From contig JAIXMQ010000004.1 in the NCBI GenBank assembly GCA_025716855.1, forward strand, positions 496,001 to 560,000: DNA of 64,000 nt, written 5' to 3'. This stretch comes from Pilaira anomala. Taxonomy: Eukaryota; Mucoromycota; Mucoromycetes; Mucorales; Mucoraceae. Both the position numbers and the translations under genes were made by a program. Position 1 is the stretch's first letter; every line of letters starts with the position of its first letter. The notes below the pieces were generated by a model that saw nothing but the letters and a program-made list of their open reading frames with translations, was not told where the DNA came from and ran no database searches. This document shows, in pieces, positions 23,261-35,454 of the stretch.

Positions 23261-23605
23261 TGTTATCTTTTTTTAGTTGTTATAAAAAGGGTTGTTTTAA
23301 AATATGTTGAGTTGTTTTGAAAGATCTATTGAATCGTCCAAAAGCTGTCTAAACAAAAAAAAAAAAATAGATATGAAGAAAGGAATAAAAAAAATGTTTT
23401 TTTTAGAGAGAAAAAAAAAATATTTTAAACACAATTCCTTGAGCTTTTTTCATTTGACGTGTGGCTTATTCTTTTGTTCATGCAACCGTGACTTTATTTC
23501 ATAATCGAACTTCTAAAGTGGCTGAGTTGAAGATGAGAAAGCTTTCCCAATCCAGGCAACAAAAAGAGTTTTTTTTTTCTTTTTTTAACTGATTAAGAAG
23601 TAAAT
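23261..23605. promoter_or_regulatory. shared divergent promoter (fibrillarin / UPF0390)
   Basis: A 345-bp region between two start codons facing away from each other. It is rich in A/T runs. Co-regulation as ribosome-biogenesis genes is an inference. Confidence 0.45.
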
Positions 23606-23970
23606 ATGGTTCAAGGGTCAAAGACAAAGAAGCCTGGAAAGCCCAAGCAAAGTGGTGGTAGAGAGAAGAAGGGTATCATGAAGAAAGGATGTAAGTTGAA
23701 TGATTTTTATTTTGCTTCGAGTCAATAGAAAATACTTATACTTTAAAAAAAGCTAGAAGAATTCCACCCAAGCAAGCTGCTTTAGTTAAACAACGTGCGC
23801 TTGATAAGAGATTAACTGCCGATATTAATAAGAATATTGAAAGACAAATGTCTGTAAAAGCCAACGCAGTCGGTAAACTTACTATCATGAAGAAATTAGC
23901 TGAAGAAAAGGTTACCGTTGAAGATAAAGCCAAACTTAAGCGATCATCCAACACTCGTTTGACTCAATAA
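23606..23970 (+). CDS. UPF0390 / DUF2462 small basic protein
   Basis: Two exons (23606-23690, 23753-23970) join in phase to 100 residues. The N-terminus MVQGSKTKKPGKPKQSGG is Lys/Gly-rich. The second half (RRIPPKQAALVKQRALDKRL then IERQMSVKANAV, LTIMKKL) aligns with the family typified by human C19orf53, whose core is a PKK segment, a Gln/Lys helix, an IRKKIEHDV helix and a hydrophobic KLALLK. The molecular role of the family is poorly known; members are small, basic and nuclear or nucleolar. Position next to fibrillarin is suggestive only. Confidence 0.8.
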
Positions 23971-24157
23971 TTTTTGTTTACACACACACATATTTTCTGT
24001 ACTATATTGCTTTTTCATATCCCCCACACACACACACACATTACAACTTTTTTTTCATTCACCAAAATAAAAAAAGGGATTATTTTTTTATTTATTTAAT
24101 ATGTGCAAAATAATGGAATATGATATGTGTAATAATATGAATGTGAAGAAAAACATC

Positions 24158-26435
24158 TCAATGTCTTTTGTTATTTGTTTTCTTTGATTTAGGCTTTTGA
24201 GCAAAGACAGAAGCAAGTAATGGTTCAGGATCTAGACCGAGAATCGATCCAGCTTGTCGGTATCCAGCTTTTGCTTCTTCAATAATAAATGACTTGGTCT
24301 TATATTTTTTCGCTAGTGATTCAGATAATCGTTTTCTATCTACTTCTGGATCACCTACTTCACATATACAATTTCTCTCAACCCAACCCCTTTTTTTTTT
24401 ATATTATAATCAGTAACACTTTTTTTTTTTTTTTTTGTAATCAAAAAAAGAGAAACTTACCATCTATGGTTTTCAGCTACTTGTAGAAATTCCACAAGAA
24501 CATCTCCATGATATCTTCTACTCGCTAAAACTTTAGGAGGCGTTTCTTCATCCGAAAGATTCAAGAACTTAGCAGGATGTGAAGGATAGCCTGTAACTCT
24601 GGCCCAAACAATTTCTCCTCGCTTAAAATTAGGAACCGGAATATCATTTCTTTTTCTGCGAGCAAATTTAGGAGGATGTGCTTGATGTGCTTGTTCCTGA
24701 TTCGGTTCTTCATCCGAAGAAGACTTGTTTTCATCTTCATCCACATAAACCCAGCCAACGGGTGCATACTTTTTACGGTTTTCCTTAAACACCTCGACTG
24801 GTTTATCCAAATGAGATACTCCGTTATAGGAAGAAAATAATGTACGTGCTTCATGCGAAATCTTGGGTCGTTTTGTTAGTTCTTCAATACATGCTTTTAA
24901 TCCTGCACTACGAGTTAAACGAGATGCTGAAGATGTGGTGGGTGGTTCCTTTCGTTTTTCGCCACCTGTATTATTATCTTTTTCTCTCTTTACTGAGACT
25001 TGCTTTCCCTTTTTTGATCCTTCTATAGCTAGACTTGAGATGCCTTCAGATATTTCTTCAATCTTGGTTTTTTGGTTATTCGATTGAGTTGCCTCGGTTA
25101 GGTTCATCTCCGTCTGCTTTTCTTCTTGGATTTTCTCCAAAGCTTGTAATTCCTGTAATCTCTTTTCTTCTCGTTTTTGGATACGTTGTTGTTCCCGCAT
25201 TCTTTGTTCTGCAAAATAGTTGGTAATACTGGTTTGTGTTGTCTTTCCATTATCTAGGACATTCAGCGATTGAATTGAACGTTCTTGTACTTTATTTACA
25301 ACTTCGATATCCTTTGAGGGTTCCTCTGCAGTAGTAGATCTTAACTTTCGCGGTGGTAGTGGAGGTGATTGGTTATTTGAGGGATTGATTTCGATTGTAT
25401 AAGGTTCGATTTCAGGTAATGACATATTATCCTCTTCTTGATCATGTAAAGATAAATCCGTCGACTCCAAATCATCATTTGTTTCCCGTTCATATTCAAA
25501 AATGGAAGGATCAATCGGTTCAGACCAAATACCATCAACCAATTGAAACCTACTCATCTTATACTCTGCCAAAGCAAATAACTTTTTAGACGCCAATTTC
25601 AATTTAGTGGCTACTTTGTAATATCGAGTATCCGTCGCATTGTAATCCATACTATTCTCCCAGATCAAAGAAACATCTGCCTTAAATTGATCGAGCGTCA
25701 TGTACTCATGAGAAGCCATCTTTTGATAGATTTCAGAAAAACACATACTTTTTGCAATAATTGAATTGTAATCGGGTGCTTCTTCGGCTGTGACATGGTT
25801 TAAAAAGTACTTGTTTCGATCAATTTCCATAAATTGGTTTAGAATCGGTCGAATCACGTATTCAAGTGGGAACATGATCATTTCCAAATACGCTTTTTGT
25901 TCTTTGGTTCGCTCTAACTTTTTACGTTCTCGTTTTTGAATTTGCTCAGATAACATGCGTACTTTTTCTAAATCGGTTCGTAACTGTGCAATCACCTAAT
26001 ACATTGATATTAAATTTTGATTACTTATAATATAAATATACTTGAACTTTACCGTTTGACGTACTCGTAAATCAATTTCACCTTGATTATGTTTTGTTGA
26101 AGCAGTCCAAGGCTAATGATATATATATATATTGATATGAATATTTAAAATATATATATACATGTAAAAAATTTACCTCCAAGTGTAATCGCTTTAACAA
26201 TGGTGCTCCTCTTCGGGATTCTCGTTTTAAAGACCAATAATGAGAAATAGCAGTAACTAATTGAGGCCTCTTTCTTATACCTGAATTTTTGACACAAACT
26301 AAATTATCAATTTTAGCCAAAATGACATCAGGTGTAATAGGAACACCAGTAGAATAATGAAGTTGATGAGCACGAGCTACTTTGTTATTTGCATTATTAA
26401 AATGTTCTCTTGTTAAAGAAGTAGTCGTAGTGCCC

Positions 26436-26466
<31 letters not shown>

Positions 26467-27724
26467 CTCGACCACGACCTCTACCTCTACCACGTACTAC
26501 TACTGCAGTTTGTTGAAGTAACGGTTGTGTTGAAGAAGTATATAAAGATTTATCTACAATGTATTCTTTTGGCGTATGTTTATCACAATAAGCTTTCAAG
26601 ATAACACCTTCAGTTTGAGAAGTATGAGAATTCATTTTCATACATAATTTAGCAGTTTTAGCACAAGTAACATGAAATGCGGAGAAACAATGTTTGTTAT
26701 CGCATTGAATACAGGCACCTTGTTTTTTGCGACAGATGAAACAAGTTAACTTCCATCTACTTTTTGGTATATTATTAATCATATCAATCGGTTCCATATA
26801 GATCGTATTACTGACACCCACTTCTGGAATCCAAATGGCACAAAGTAAATGTCCCCATTGATTTGTATTGGTTTGTTTAAATGCTCCACCTTCATTTGGA
26901 CAGAATAAACAGGAAACTGGATATTCGGGTGAAATCATACATTTTCTACAGAGCCATTGACCTTCGGGTATATAAGGTATTCCATAACAGTCTTGATGTA
27001 CTGCTACATTACATCCATCACAAAATACGATTGCGTTACTATTCTCTACTTCTGTATCATCACATACTGCACATGCTGAATCTTCTGGTAGAATAATTTG
27101 TTCTGATATTGATTTAGGCGCATCTTTAATCTATACACAATAATAAAAAATTAAAAAAAAAAAAAAAAAAAAAAAAAGACAAACAATTTGACATATTTTA
27201 TATACCAGACAAAACCATTCTTTCTCTAGTTTATCCATGATACATTCAAACAAGTAAGGTGATATATCACCTAATTTTTCTTTTCTTCGTTCTTTATTAT
27301 ATAATTGAAGCCATGCTCTATCTTGTTCATCCATATCATATTCTACTGTATCATATAACTCTGTATCAGATGGTTCAATATAGTGAATATAATGATTTTC
27401 TGGTCTTTTAAAAGGTTGATATAAATCATGGTGTAAAGCTAATAAATTGTTTTGTTGATGATTTTGTTCTTCTTCCTCTTCTTCACCTTCTTCTGTTTCT
27501 TGAACACATTTTGAATAATTTACTTTAGGTAAACGAGATAGTTCTACACCTTGTGTAGTATCGCGTAATAGAGGACTATCACACCTGATAATAGGTAAAG
27601 GTTGTGTGATATCAATATTATATGTTGCTGTACTAGAAGATTCCTGAACTTCGTTTTGTTGTAACGCTGTAATGTTGTTCCTTTTAGGTCTGCCTCTTCT
27701 GTTAGTTGTCTTTGTACCAGACAT
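24158..27724 (-). CDS. BRPF/Nto1-type chromatin scaffold (EPC-like, PHD-knuckle-PHD, bromodomain, PWWP)
   Basis: Five exons (27724-27206, 27130-26177, 26112-26053, 25995-24461, 24389-24158) give 1099 residues. A polycomb-enhancer-like segment (about 115-150) contains YIEPSDTELYDTVEYDMDEQ. The first PHD starts at CAVCDDTEVENSNAIVFCDG and runs to PEGQWLCRKC. A zinc knuckle and extended PHD follow (CLFCPNEGGAFKQT, WGHLLCAIWIPEV, CIQC, HVTCA). A bromodomain lies at about 553-652 (PLEYVIRPILNQFM to YNATDTRYYKVA). A PWWP domain near 967-1045 begins RGEIVWARVTGYPSHPAKF, crosses the last intron and ends at HRWGWV. This is the full animal BRPF1 order, longer than yeast Nto1, which lacks the last domains. 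Such proteins hold MYST acetyltransferase complexes on H3. An RGRGRG/poly-Ser linker sits inside exon 2. Confidence 0.9.
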
Positions 27725-27948
27725 TTTTTTTTTTAATTTGGCAGATTAAAATGAGAACAAAAAAGAAGGTTTTCGTATAAGCTTTTTTTTTTTTTTTTTT
27801 TTACCCCCTCATTCTATACTTTTCTGCTGATATACTCTGAGTTCAAATGTAATGAAATCCCTTTCAAAACTCTTTGTCACCAAAAAGAAAAAATATTTTT
27901 CTTTTTCTCTCTCTCTCTCTCTCTCTTTCTTTATACTAACTTTTTATA

Positions 27949-29046
27949 ATGTCGACTAGCTTTTGGGGTAAGTTTAAATAAATTTAATAAAAGAAATGAT
28001 ATTTAAAAGGAATTTATGGATAGGACACCGTATGGTTCCAGGTGAATCTTATCCAATTCACGGTAACGGCATTCTTACATTGAGTCAAGTAAATCTATCT
28101 TTTTTTTTTTTTTTTTTTTCGTTACTATTGTTTATTTTATTTTTAACACCCACAAACAAAATAGGCCTCTTTAGAAGCTGATCCAAAGGAAGGAAAGACC
28201 TGGTTAAAAGTCCATGCTAAAGGTCACACGTTTATGTTATGTTCACTTACAAAAGACAAGGTAATGAATAACTTTTTTTTTTTTTTGGCGACTAAACAAA
28301 AAAAAAATCCCCTTGCTAACACGGTTACACAGATTGAATGTCAACTTTTATCTCATACTTTTATTGAAGAAGATGACGCCACATTAATACTATGTGGAGC
28401 AAAGTAAAATATTTGTTTTGTTTTCTTTAAAGCATTTTTTATTAACTATTTTTCTTTAGTCCTGTAAATTTAGTTGGATCTTTATTGGATGATGATATGG
28501 AATATGATTCAAGTGACACAAAGGACGTTGACATGAATGATATTGGAGATGATGATGAAGAAGAAGATGACGAAGACCGAGAGACGATTACAGGAGAACC
28601 TAGATATGGTGGATATTTAAGTGATTTATTGGGACCTGATTTACCTGATGATGATGATGATGATTATTTTGACGAAGATGATGACGACGAATTAGATGAG
28701 GGAACAGATCACTACGGTACTTTAGCTTTCCGTGATCCAAATGATAATGAATATTTAGGTGGTTTTGAGTTAAGTCATTTTAATCTTGGTCCAAAGATAC
28801 CTGGTTTACATACGGTTGATTTAAGAAAAGAAGAAAAAGACGAGGAAGATACATATTTAAAGTAAGTGTTTAAAAAAATTATAATGGTTACTATGGTGTT
28901 TTAACTTTTTTTTACTTGTATCTAGTGATAATATTGCTAAAGGTCTAGTTAATGCACTTTTAAATAGTGGTGATAAACCTCAAATCAAAAAGGGTAAAGA
29001 ATTTTTAAAGAAATTGAAACAACAACAACAACGTAAAAAAAATTAA
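27949..29046 (+). CDS. nucleoplasmin-like (NPL) domain acidic protein
   Basis: Six exons (27949-27967, 28024-28088, 28165-28260, 28333-28403, 28460-28861, 28926-29046) join in phase to 257 residues. Residues 1-85 read as the nucleoplasmin-like beta-barrel of fungal and insect FKBP39/Fpr3/Fpr4 proteins: FWGHRMVPGESYPIHGN, LTLSQASLEAD, KHTFMLCSL and ECQLLSHTFIEEDD. A long Asp/Glu tract follows (about 90-165), interrupted by GGYLSDLLGPDLPDD. The C-terminus is basic (KKGKEFLKKLKQQQQRKK). No FKBP isomerase domain follows, unlike Fpr3/4, so it looks like a stand-alone histone chaperone. It is divergent from the BRPF gene across about 225 bp. Confidence 0.78.
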
Positions 29047-29092
29047 AAAAAGAAAGAAAAAAAAAAAAAGAAACTGTAAATATATATTTATA

Positions 29093-30104
29093 TCAGCATA
29101 AATTTCCTTTTGCAAAACATCGACTTCCAGTATATCCAATAAAGCCAATGTATTGTAAATCCAAATTACTAGTATCATTACCTAATAGCTTGATCAATAC
29201 ATATTTACATGATTTTTCCTTCATATCAATCACGGATTGACAATCCATTGTCGCATTAAACCACGCTGCTGGATCTGAATCATCTAATTGTTCTCGATTC
29301 ATTTCTGTATATCTTTCATAATTCTCTTGTGTAAATAGATCAAATCCACGCGTACGCTCAATATCAATTGGTTCATGCGAAACAAATATCATGCCTTCCT
29401 TACATGGTGCTGTATATCTATATATATATATACACATAAATTAGAGGGGGGGGGGGGAAAGCAACTTGTTATCATTACACTTTACCCATGCTCTGGTGAT
29501 TTGATAATAATGTGTGATAGAGAACAGCATGTACTTTTATTTTCACCCCCGTTATACCTCATTAATATATTGACTGTACCATACCGTTGAGAGCTAAACA
29601 TATAAGAATATTTAACATGTATATATATATACATATATATGTTTCTTTTTTTTTTCTTTTTTTTTACCAGTAAACACTGCCATCATTTTTCAACACATTT
29701 TCTATCCTATAAGTTGCACTATATCTTCCTCCATCTTCTACACAAATTTCAAACTTTAATGGAACATAATTTCTATTATTTGGTCTTTCTTCTATTTGTA
29801 TTTCTCGAATCAAACTTAAATCTACTGCTTTTTCATCAAACGTACAGTGTAAATCATTTACCGCGGTTGGACCAATCTGATAATTATCTGATCTGATAGC
29901 ATACTCTCTTGTCATTGAAATAGCAGAACTTATACTCCCTGGTCGATGATCAAGTTCTGTTGTTGTAATCGCACTTGGTGGAGGTCTTCGTATTAAACGA
30001 GGAATACGTTGTGGATACCTTGTATTTGTATCTATATACATATCTGACCTTGTTCTTGTAGTTGAAGGGGATATTAATCTTTCTGGTCTTCGAGGTTGTG
30101 TCAT
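29093..30104 (-). CDS. unknown beta-rich protein, 289 aa
   Basis: Three exons (30104-29668, 29593-29486, 29417-29093) join in phase to 289 residues. The first 60 are Arg/Pro/Ser-rich and probably disordered. From about 65 the sequence alternates beta-like strands: LKFEICVEDGGRYSATYRIE, GTVNILMRYNG and KYVLIKLLGND, ending with LDLQYIGFIGYTGSR. The last part (K-x-V-x-I-K-LLGN, then an IG-F-IG strand) looks like a jelly-roll/galactose-binding-like domain of the DOC type, but no family can be named with confidence. There is no signal peptide or membrane segment. It is tail-to-tail with the NPL gene only 46 bp away. Confidence 0.6.
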
Positions 30105-30209
30105 ACTGAATACATAAAAAAAAAAATTAAAGAATGAGAGAGAGAGAGAGAAAAGTGAAACAAAACAAAAAATTTATTGCATAAATATCAAAAAATGAAG
30201 TTCAAGATT

Positions 30210-31277
30210 TCATTGAGCAGCAGCAGTAGCAGCAGAAGCGGAAGCGGCAACAGAAGCAGCGTGAGCTTCTTTTCCTCGGTTAATAAGATAATCCACTTCA
30301 ACTACTTTAGTTAAAGGAATAGCCCATTTCTTATAAAGGTCTACAACCACATCAACGGGAATCTTTAAAAGTTTTGAAGTACCTTCTTGTTCTTCATCTA
30401 GTGTTTGACCATATACCAAGGCCTTTCTACGAAGTCTTTCTAACACTTTCTTTTCTACTAATTTATTTGTTAATAATTCATCTATTTTTTCTCTATCATT
30501 GGCTAAAGCAAGACGAATGTATTCCTCGGGATTTGATCTAAACTTTGATTCCGCAATGAATTTACCTAGGAAAAAATTTAATTAACTGTTATATATCAAC
30601 CTTGCTTTTTCGTCATTTACCAAAATGGATACGTTTACTTAATGCTTGTAACGCTTCAATATCTTTTGTGGCTGAACTACCATAATTCTTATCGTCACCT
30701 TGTTTACAAATCGTGGGAAGAATATCCTTGACATAAAAGTCCATAATTCGATTATTTACATTGATATCATCAGGTACAATAAATTGTTCAAAATCCAGTT
30801 TGGGAAGAATAGGTTCAGGTAGAGGTGAAGTAAATGCATATTCGTCAGGACTAGAATAATAAAAAAAAAAAAAAGAGTGGGTATTTTTATTTTTTTTAAG
30901 AATAAGACTATTTTCTTCCTTACCTAGTGTATCGACGTACTTTAGCTATACATAATCAAAACATGTTAAGAGATGTTACATAAATTTGTATTATTTATTT
31001 ATTTACCGTGGACTTTTTCTGTTTCCCAAAAGAAATATTCTAGAAAATTACGATCACCAGTCGCTCCATTAAATTCTAAAGCTCCCTTTTCATAAATACA
31101 AGGATTCATAGCGAACTGAGCACGTTCAATAAGTGCTACAAAAATAAAATTTCATTAAAAATTATCCGAAAAAAAAAAGTACGTGTTCCCTTATTTTTTT
31201 TTACCAAAGATAATTGTGTCCTCTAAGCGAATAAGTGTACTACGTAACTTATCAAGTGTATAAGGACCTTCTGCCAT
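30210..31277 (-). CDS. ARO7: chorismate mutase (AroQ class, fungal Aro7 type)
   Basis: Five exons (31277-31205, 31135-31007, 30945-30924, 30850-30621, 30565-30210) give 269 residues. The N-terminus (LDKLRSTLIRLEDTIIFALI then ERAQF) is the classic Aro7 helix with its catalytic-site Arg. Further marks are FLEYFFWETEKVHAKVRRY, SPDEYAFT, DFYVKDILPTIC, KRIHFGKFIAESKF and LTNKLVEKKVLERLRRKA, ending in VVDLYKKWAIPLTKVVEVDYL. The enzyme converts chorismate to prephenate at the branch to phenylalanine and tyrosine, and in yeast is allosterically set by Tyr and Trp. An Ala/Ser-rich tail of about 18 residues extends beyond the usual end. Confidence 0.95.
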
Positions 31278-31873
31278 GGTCTGAATGAGTTGTAATGAGG
31301 AAGAGATAAAGAACCAAACTAAAAAAAAACTGTGTCGGATGCTTAAAAGCCCTTAAAAAAATGACTCATTCAGTGTAATGCACTGAGGAAAAAAAAAAAA
31401 AAGATATTTAAGGTGTTTGTTTGGCAAATTTAAAAGTTTCCATGGTAACTCAAAATATACAACAATCTTTTTTTAAAAATTAAAACTTTATGGAATTGAC
31501 TTTTTTAAATCATGATGGAATTTAATTCATATAATATTTATTCTTTCTAACGTTATATATAACAATTAAAATGTATTGATTTAAAAACATAGAATTCGTT
31601 TAAATGCAATCATAAAGAAGAGGAATAAACTCTTCTTCATTGATCAAATTAAAGTTCAGTCCGAGAGAATTATATTCTACGTCACCTCTCAATTGCAAAA
31701 GGATAATAACAAAAAAAGCTGAAAAATATACTTTAACAAGTTCCTTTTTTTTTATTATTTTCTTTTTATCGCTTTAAAGAAAAAAAAAAGGAAGAAGAAG
31801 GGAAGAAAGAAACCACTCAAAACACATATACATACACATAACAAACAGAAAAAGGAAGAAAACGTTTCCAACC

Positions 31874-31904
<31 letters not shown>

Positions 31905-31940
31905 CAGTTTTTTTTTTTCTTTGTCCTTTTTTAAAAAAAC
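31278..31940. other. divergent intergenic region
   Basis: A 663-bp AT-rich gap between two start codons facing away from each other, with T-runs near 31877-31900. It holds no supported frame and is presumably the promoter of both flanking genes. Confidence 0.45.
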
Positions 31941-34900
31941 ATGTCAGATACAAACCCTGAAAGATCAAATCGAGATGGCCCAAGCAGAATTGATAATTTA
32001 CAACAACACATTGAAAATGTGATGAAAGGGTTTCATGGTAGTAATGCGATTGCATATAAGAACAAGAACGAATACGTTACTTATTCAAGACCTGCTGATT
32101 GTTTGAAGCTTAGTTCCAGCACAGATGAATTCGTACCTGACAATAAACAATTCTGGCCCGTCTTGAATAATATGGGTGCACCATTACCAACACGTCTAAC
32201 CCTTAGACCGAATCGCGCTGATGATCCTGAATGGAAAGTACCTGCCATCGATAAAACACCTATTCAAGCTTTCCCTCAAAGTAAAGGGCTCAAGTTACGA
32301 CAAGTGGACGAAATCATTAACGATAGACAACTTTATAGTCAATTTGCTCCACCACATCCACAACCTCAACCACAATCACGATCACAACAATCCATAACAA
32401 CCGCACAAGAAAATCAACTTCGTTTACCTTCTTCAAATTCACATGCATCAAAGAACTTTGAACCTCCACTTTCTACTGTACAAGGTGTATTGGATATTAT
32501 CACGGAGACTTCTAGAAAACCTGCCAGACCTGGTGCCACACAAAAGAAATCATCTTCTACTACTACCACTACCACCAATACATTGGCTGTCAACTCTTCT
32601 GGTGCCTCAAACAGGCCTAGGAAATCTTCATTATTAAAATCGGAAATCACATCTGATTCCGACAAACCAACACCGACCCAAGTGGGATCAAAAAAACCAA
32701 TGTCGTTATTAACAAATAATAATACCGACCATCATCCTCATCATCATCCTCGTGTTTCTTCTAAAAGTAATTCTGTACAAAAGAACAAGTATGAGCAAGA
32801 TATACCGGTTCGTATTTTCTATTTACGTTTTTATCATTTTACTTGATTACTTAATGTATTATATATATATATATATATTTATATATTTAGGACTTAATTG
32901 AAGCACGTAATTATTTACTTGAAGAAACAGATGAGGTTGAATACAAGAAATTGGATCATCTTCTTGAGTAAGTACTGTAACAAGAATAATAATTCAAAGT
33001 TTTTACTTATTTTATTTTATTTTTGTCATAGCAACAAAACCAATACCCGATACATGCCTCGACCAAAATTATTCTTGCATTTCAAAAAGCCAATACCGGT
33101 ATTAAAAAATGAAGCAACAAAATCCATACCCTCTGGTAAAGCCATCGAGCATGAACCCACTGTAAATAAGAAACTGGGGCCACCAGAACACCCTACTCAC
33201 TCTCGTAAGTTTGATTTTGTATATATATATATATATATTCCAAGAAATCATATTCACTGTTTATTTATTAGCCGTAAAAACTAAATCTGTTGATATACCG
33301 ACTAATACCTCTACCACCTCTTCCTCATCTTCCTTTATCACCAATAAACCAAGCATTGCACCTACCACAATCCCAACACCACTACCACCAGCACCATCAC
33401 CTGTCAAGAAATCGCTGAGCGATCAACCCACCAAAGTGATAGAAGAAAAAGCAGCATCTGTCTCAGAGAAATCAGCTTATCCTAGCTCAATTCCAGCCGC
33501 TTTCCTTCGAAAGATGAAGATTCCCAAGCGAAAAACATCTGAAATTGAATTAGAAGAAGGTGAAACCATTAGTCCATCTCCTTCTCCACTTCATTCAGAT
33601 ATGCCTCCTGTCAAATCTGAACCAAGTAGAAGATCGAGACATGAGAATAATATGGATTTAGATGATTCTATATTACCTCCACCTCCACCTCCACCTTTAC
33701 TTGCTTCCTCTTCTCCACCTCCTCCTCCGCCGCCATTACCATCTACTACTACTGTTCATGAACAAAGTAATAGTAGTAGTAGTAGTAGCCGAAAGTATAG
33801 TACCAGTAGTAGTAGTCGACGCGAAGAAGAAAGATCTTCCTCAAGACGTAGAGATAGATATGCTGATGATATGCGTCGTGGTAGTACATGTTCCAAACGT
33901 TCAACACATTATAGATCGCGATCCCGATCACGATCAAGATCAAGATCACCAAAGCGTTCTAGCAGTCGAAGACAAACGAGTTCTGAATCATCACGTAATC
34001 GTCCTGAAAAGCGCAAATCATCGGATGTCAAGTACGAAGATACTTCTTCATCACTGGGCAACAATTCAAAACGACAACGTGCAGAGAATAAAGAATCAAC
34101 GCGAGATCGTGACAGATTAATAGAAAAGGAAAGATTGTTAGAAAAAGAAAGATTGGCTGAAAAGGAAAGATTGGCAGAAAAAGAAAGAGTGTTGGAAAAG
34201 GAAAGATTGGCTGAGAAGGAAAGATTGGCTGAAAAGGAAAGATTGATCCTTGAAAAAGAAAAGTTGATTGCAGAGAAAGAAAAGGCGGCAGCAGAGAAAG
34301 AAAGAGTGGCAGCAGAGAAAGAAAAGGCTGTGTTAGCAGAAAAAGAAAGAATTGCAGAAAGAGAGAAAAGTGAAGCTTCAGCTGCTGCTGCTGCTGCTGC
34401 TGCAGAGAAAGAAAAGAAACGTTTGAATGAAAAGAATCGTGTATCAGAAAAAGAAAATAAGAAATCTTCATCATCATCCACAAAAAGTAAAGAAAATAGC
34501 TTATCTGCAACTGCACCTAATGCAGAAACACCTGGACAATTCAAATTGTTTTCTATTATGTAAGTATATACACACAAGATGCACAGACAATTGTAAAGTA
34601 ACACAATTTTTAGGTTTAACAAATTGGCGCATGCAAATAAACGAAGAGGAGATCATGAAACGAACCCAGTATTTGCAATGATTGATCACTTTCATGCATT
34701 TTGTGATTACATCTTGCATTTTTACTATTCAGATCGAGGAAATCCTACGGCAAATTTTAAGCATGCATCTGTAGCCTGGAAAAGTATTTTCCCATTTACC
34801 GATAGCCTTTTAAAGAAGTTGGAAACACAAGGAGAATATGAATTGTATGGATTATGTAAAAGACTAAATTCATTAATTCGTTTCTACATGTACAATCGTA

Positions 34901-35295
34901 TGGAATCTTCTACTCGACCTCTTTTATCACAACAAATCAATAACACTAACAAGGAAAAGATGACAGATAGAGCATGTGTTGAATTATCAGAGAATTTATT
35001 AAATGAATACGAAAAAGCAGAACGTGCCTATAAAGAATCGGATCGTTTCATGAATTATAGTACTTTAGTAACTGAATATCCTGAAACTTTCCGTAATGTC
35101 TGTATGGAAGGAAACTTGTTGGCTGGTATCACTTTAGGTGGGGAAGCTGGTGTCTCTGTTTCCCCCATGTTTCCTTTCGCTCCTTATTCTCCATTACATC
35201 ATGCGGCTATCGTTGCTAAGTGTATCTTGGCTGAATTCGTCTCTAAAAATAAGTTGAATTATACACCTATTTCCAAGTGTGATGACTTTATGTAA
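31941..35295 (+). CDS. large disordered protein with a helical C-terminal domain, possibly AF4/FMR2 (AFF)-like
   Basis: Five exons (31941-32807, 32891-32967, 33032-33204, 33272-34559, 34614-35295) give about 1028 residues. The first ~110 residues are ordered-looking (EYVTYSRPADCLKLSSS, FWPVLNNMG). The middle is low-complexity: Ser/Pro-rich, PPPPP tracts, an RS-repeat stretch (RSRSRSRSRSRS), then a long Glu/Lys/Arg coiled coil of repeated LAEKER units. The last ~225 residues form an all-helical domain: AMIDHFHAFCDYILHFYYSD, WKSIFPFTDSLLKKLE and LYGLCKRLNSLIRFYMYNRM. Helix order and the LxxLC-x-LxxLIxxxMxxxM pattern resemble the C-terminal homology domain of AF4/FMR2 scaffolds of the super elongation complex. 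The AFF assignment is an inference; the gene itself is firm. Confidence 0.6.
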
Positions 35296-35454
35296 AATTT
35301 AATAATAAAGCTAAAAAATAATAATAACCTTTATATCAAAGTCTTTTTTGACAACATTATCGTAGTTTTAATAAAATTCCATGTGTATCACAATGTGTAT
35401 CTTTTTTATTCACTTCTTTTTTATTTCTTCTTCTTCTTCTTTTAGTTTAGTTTT

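Noticed and set aside
26401..26520. RGRGRG/poly-Ser tract as a separate element or CRISPR-like repeat
   Set aside because: Simple codon repeats inside the BRPF exon; no spacer structure. No CRISPR array was seen anywhere in the window.
33909..34622. A 237-codon minus-strand frame full of Phe-Ser repeats
   Set aside because: It is the antisense of the Glu/Lys-rich coiled coil of the plus-strand gene, which has clean exon phases; no independent evidence.
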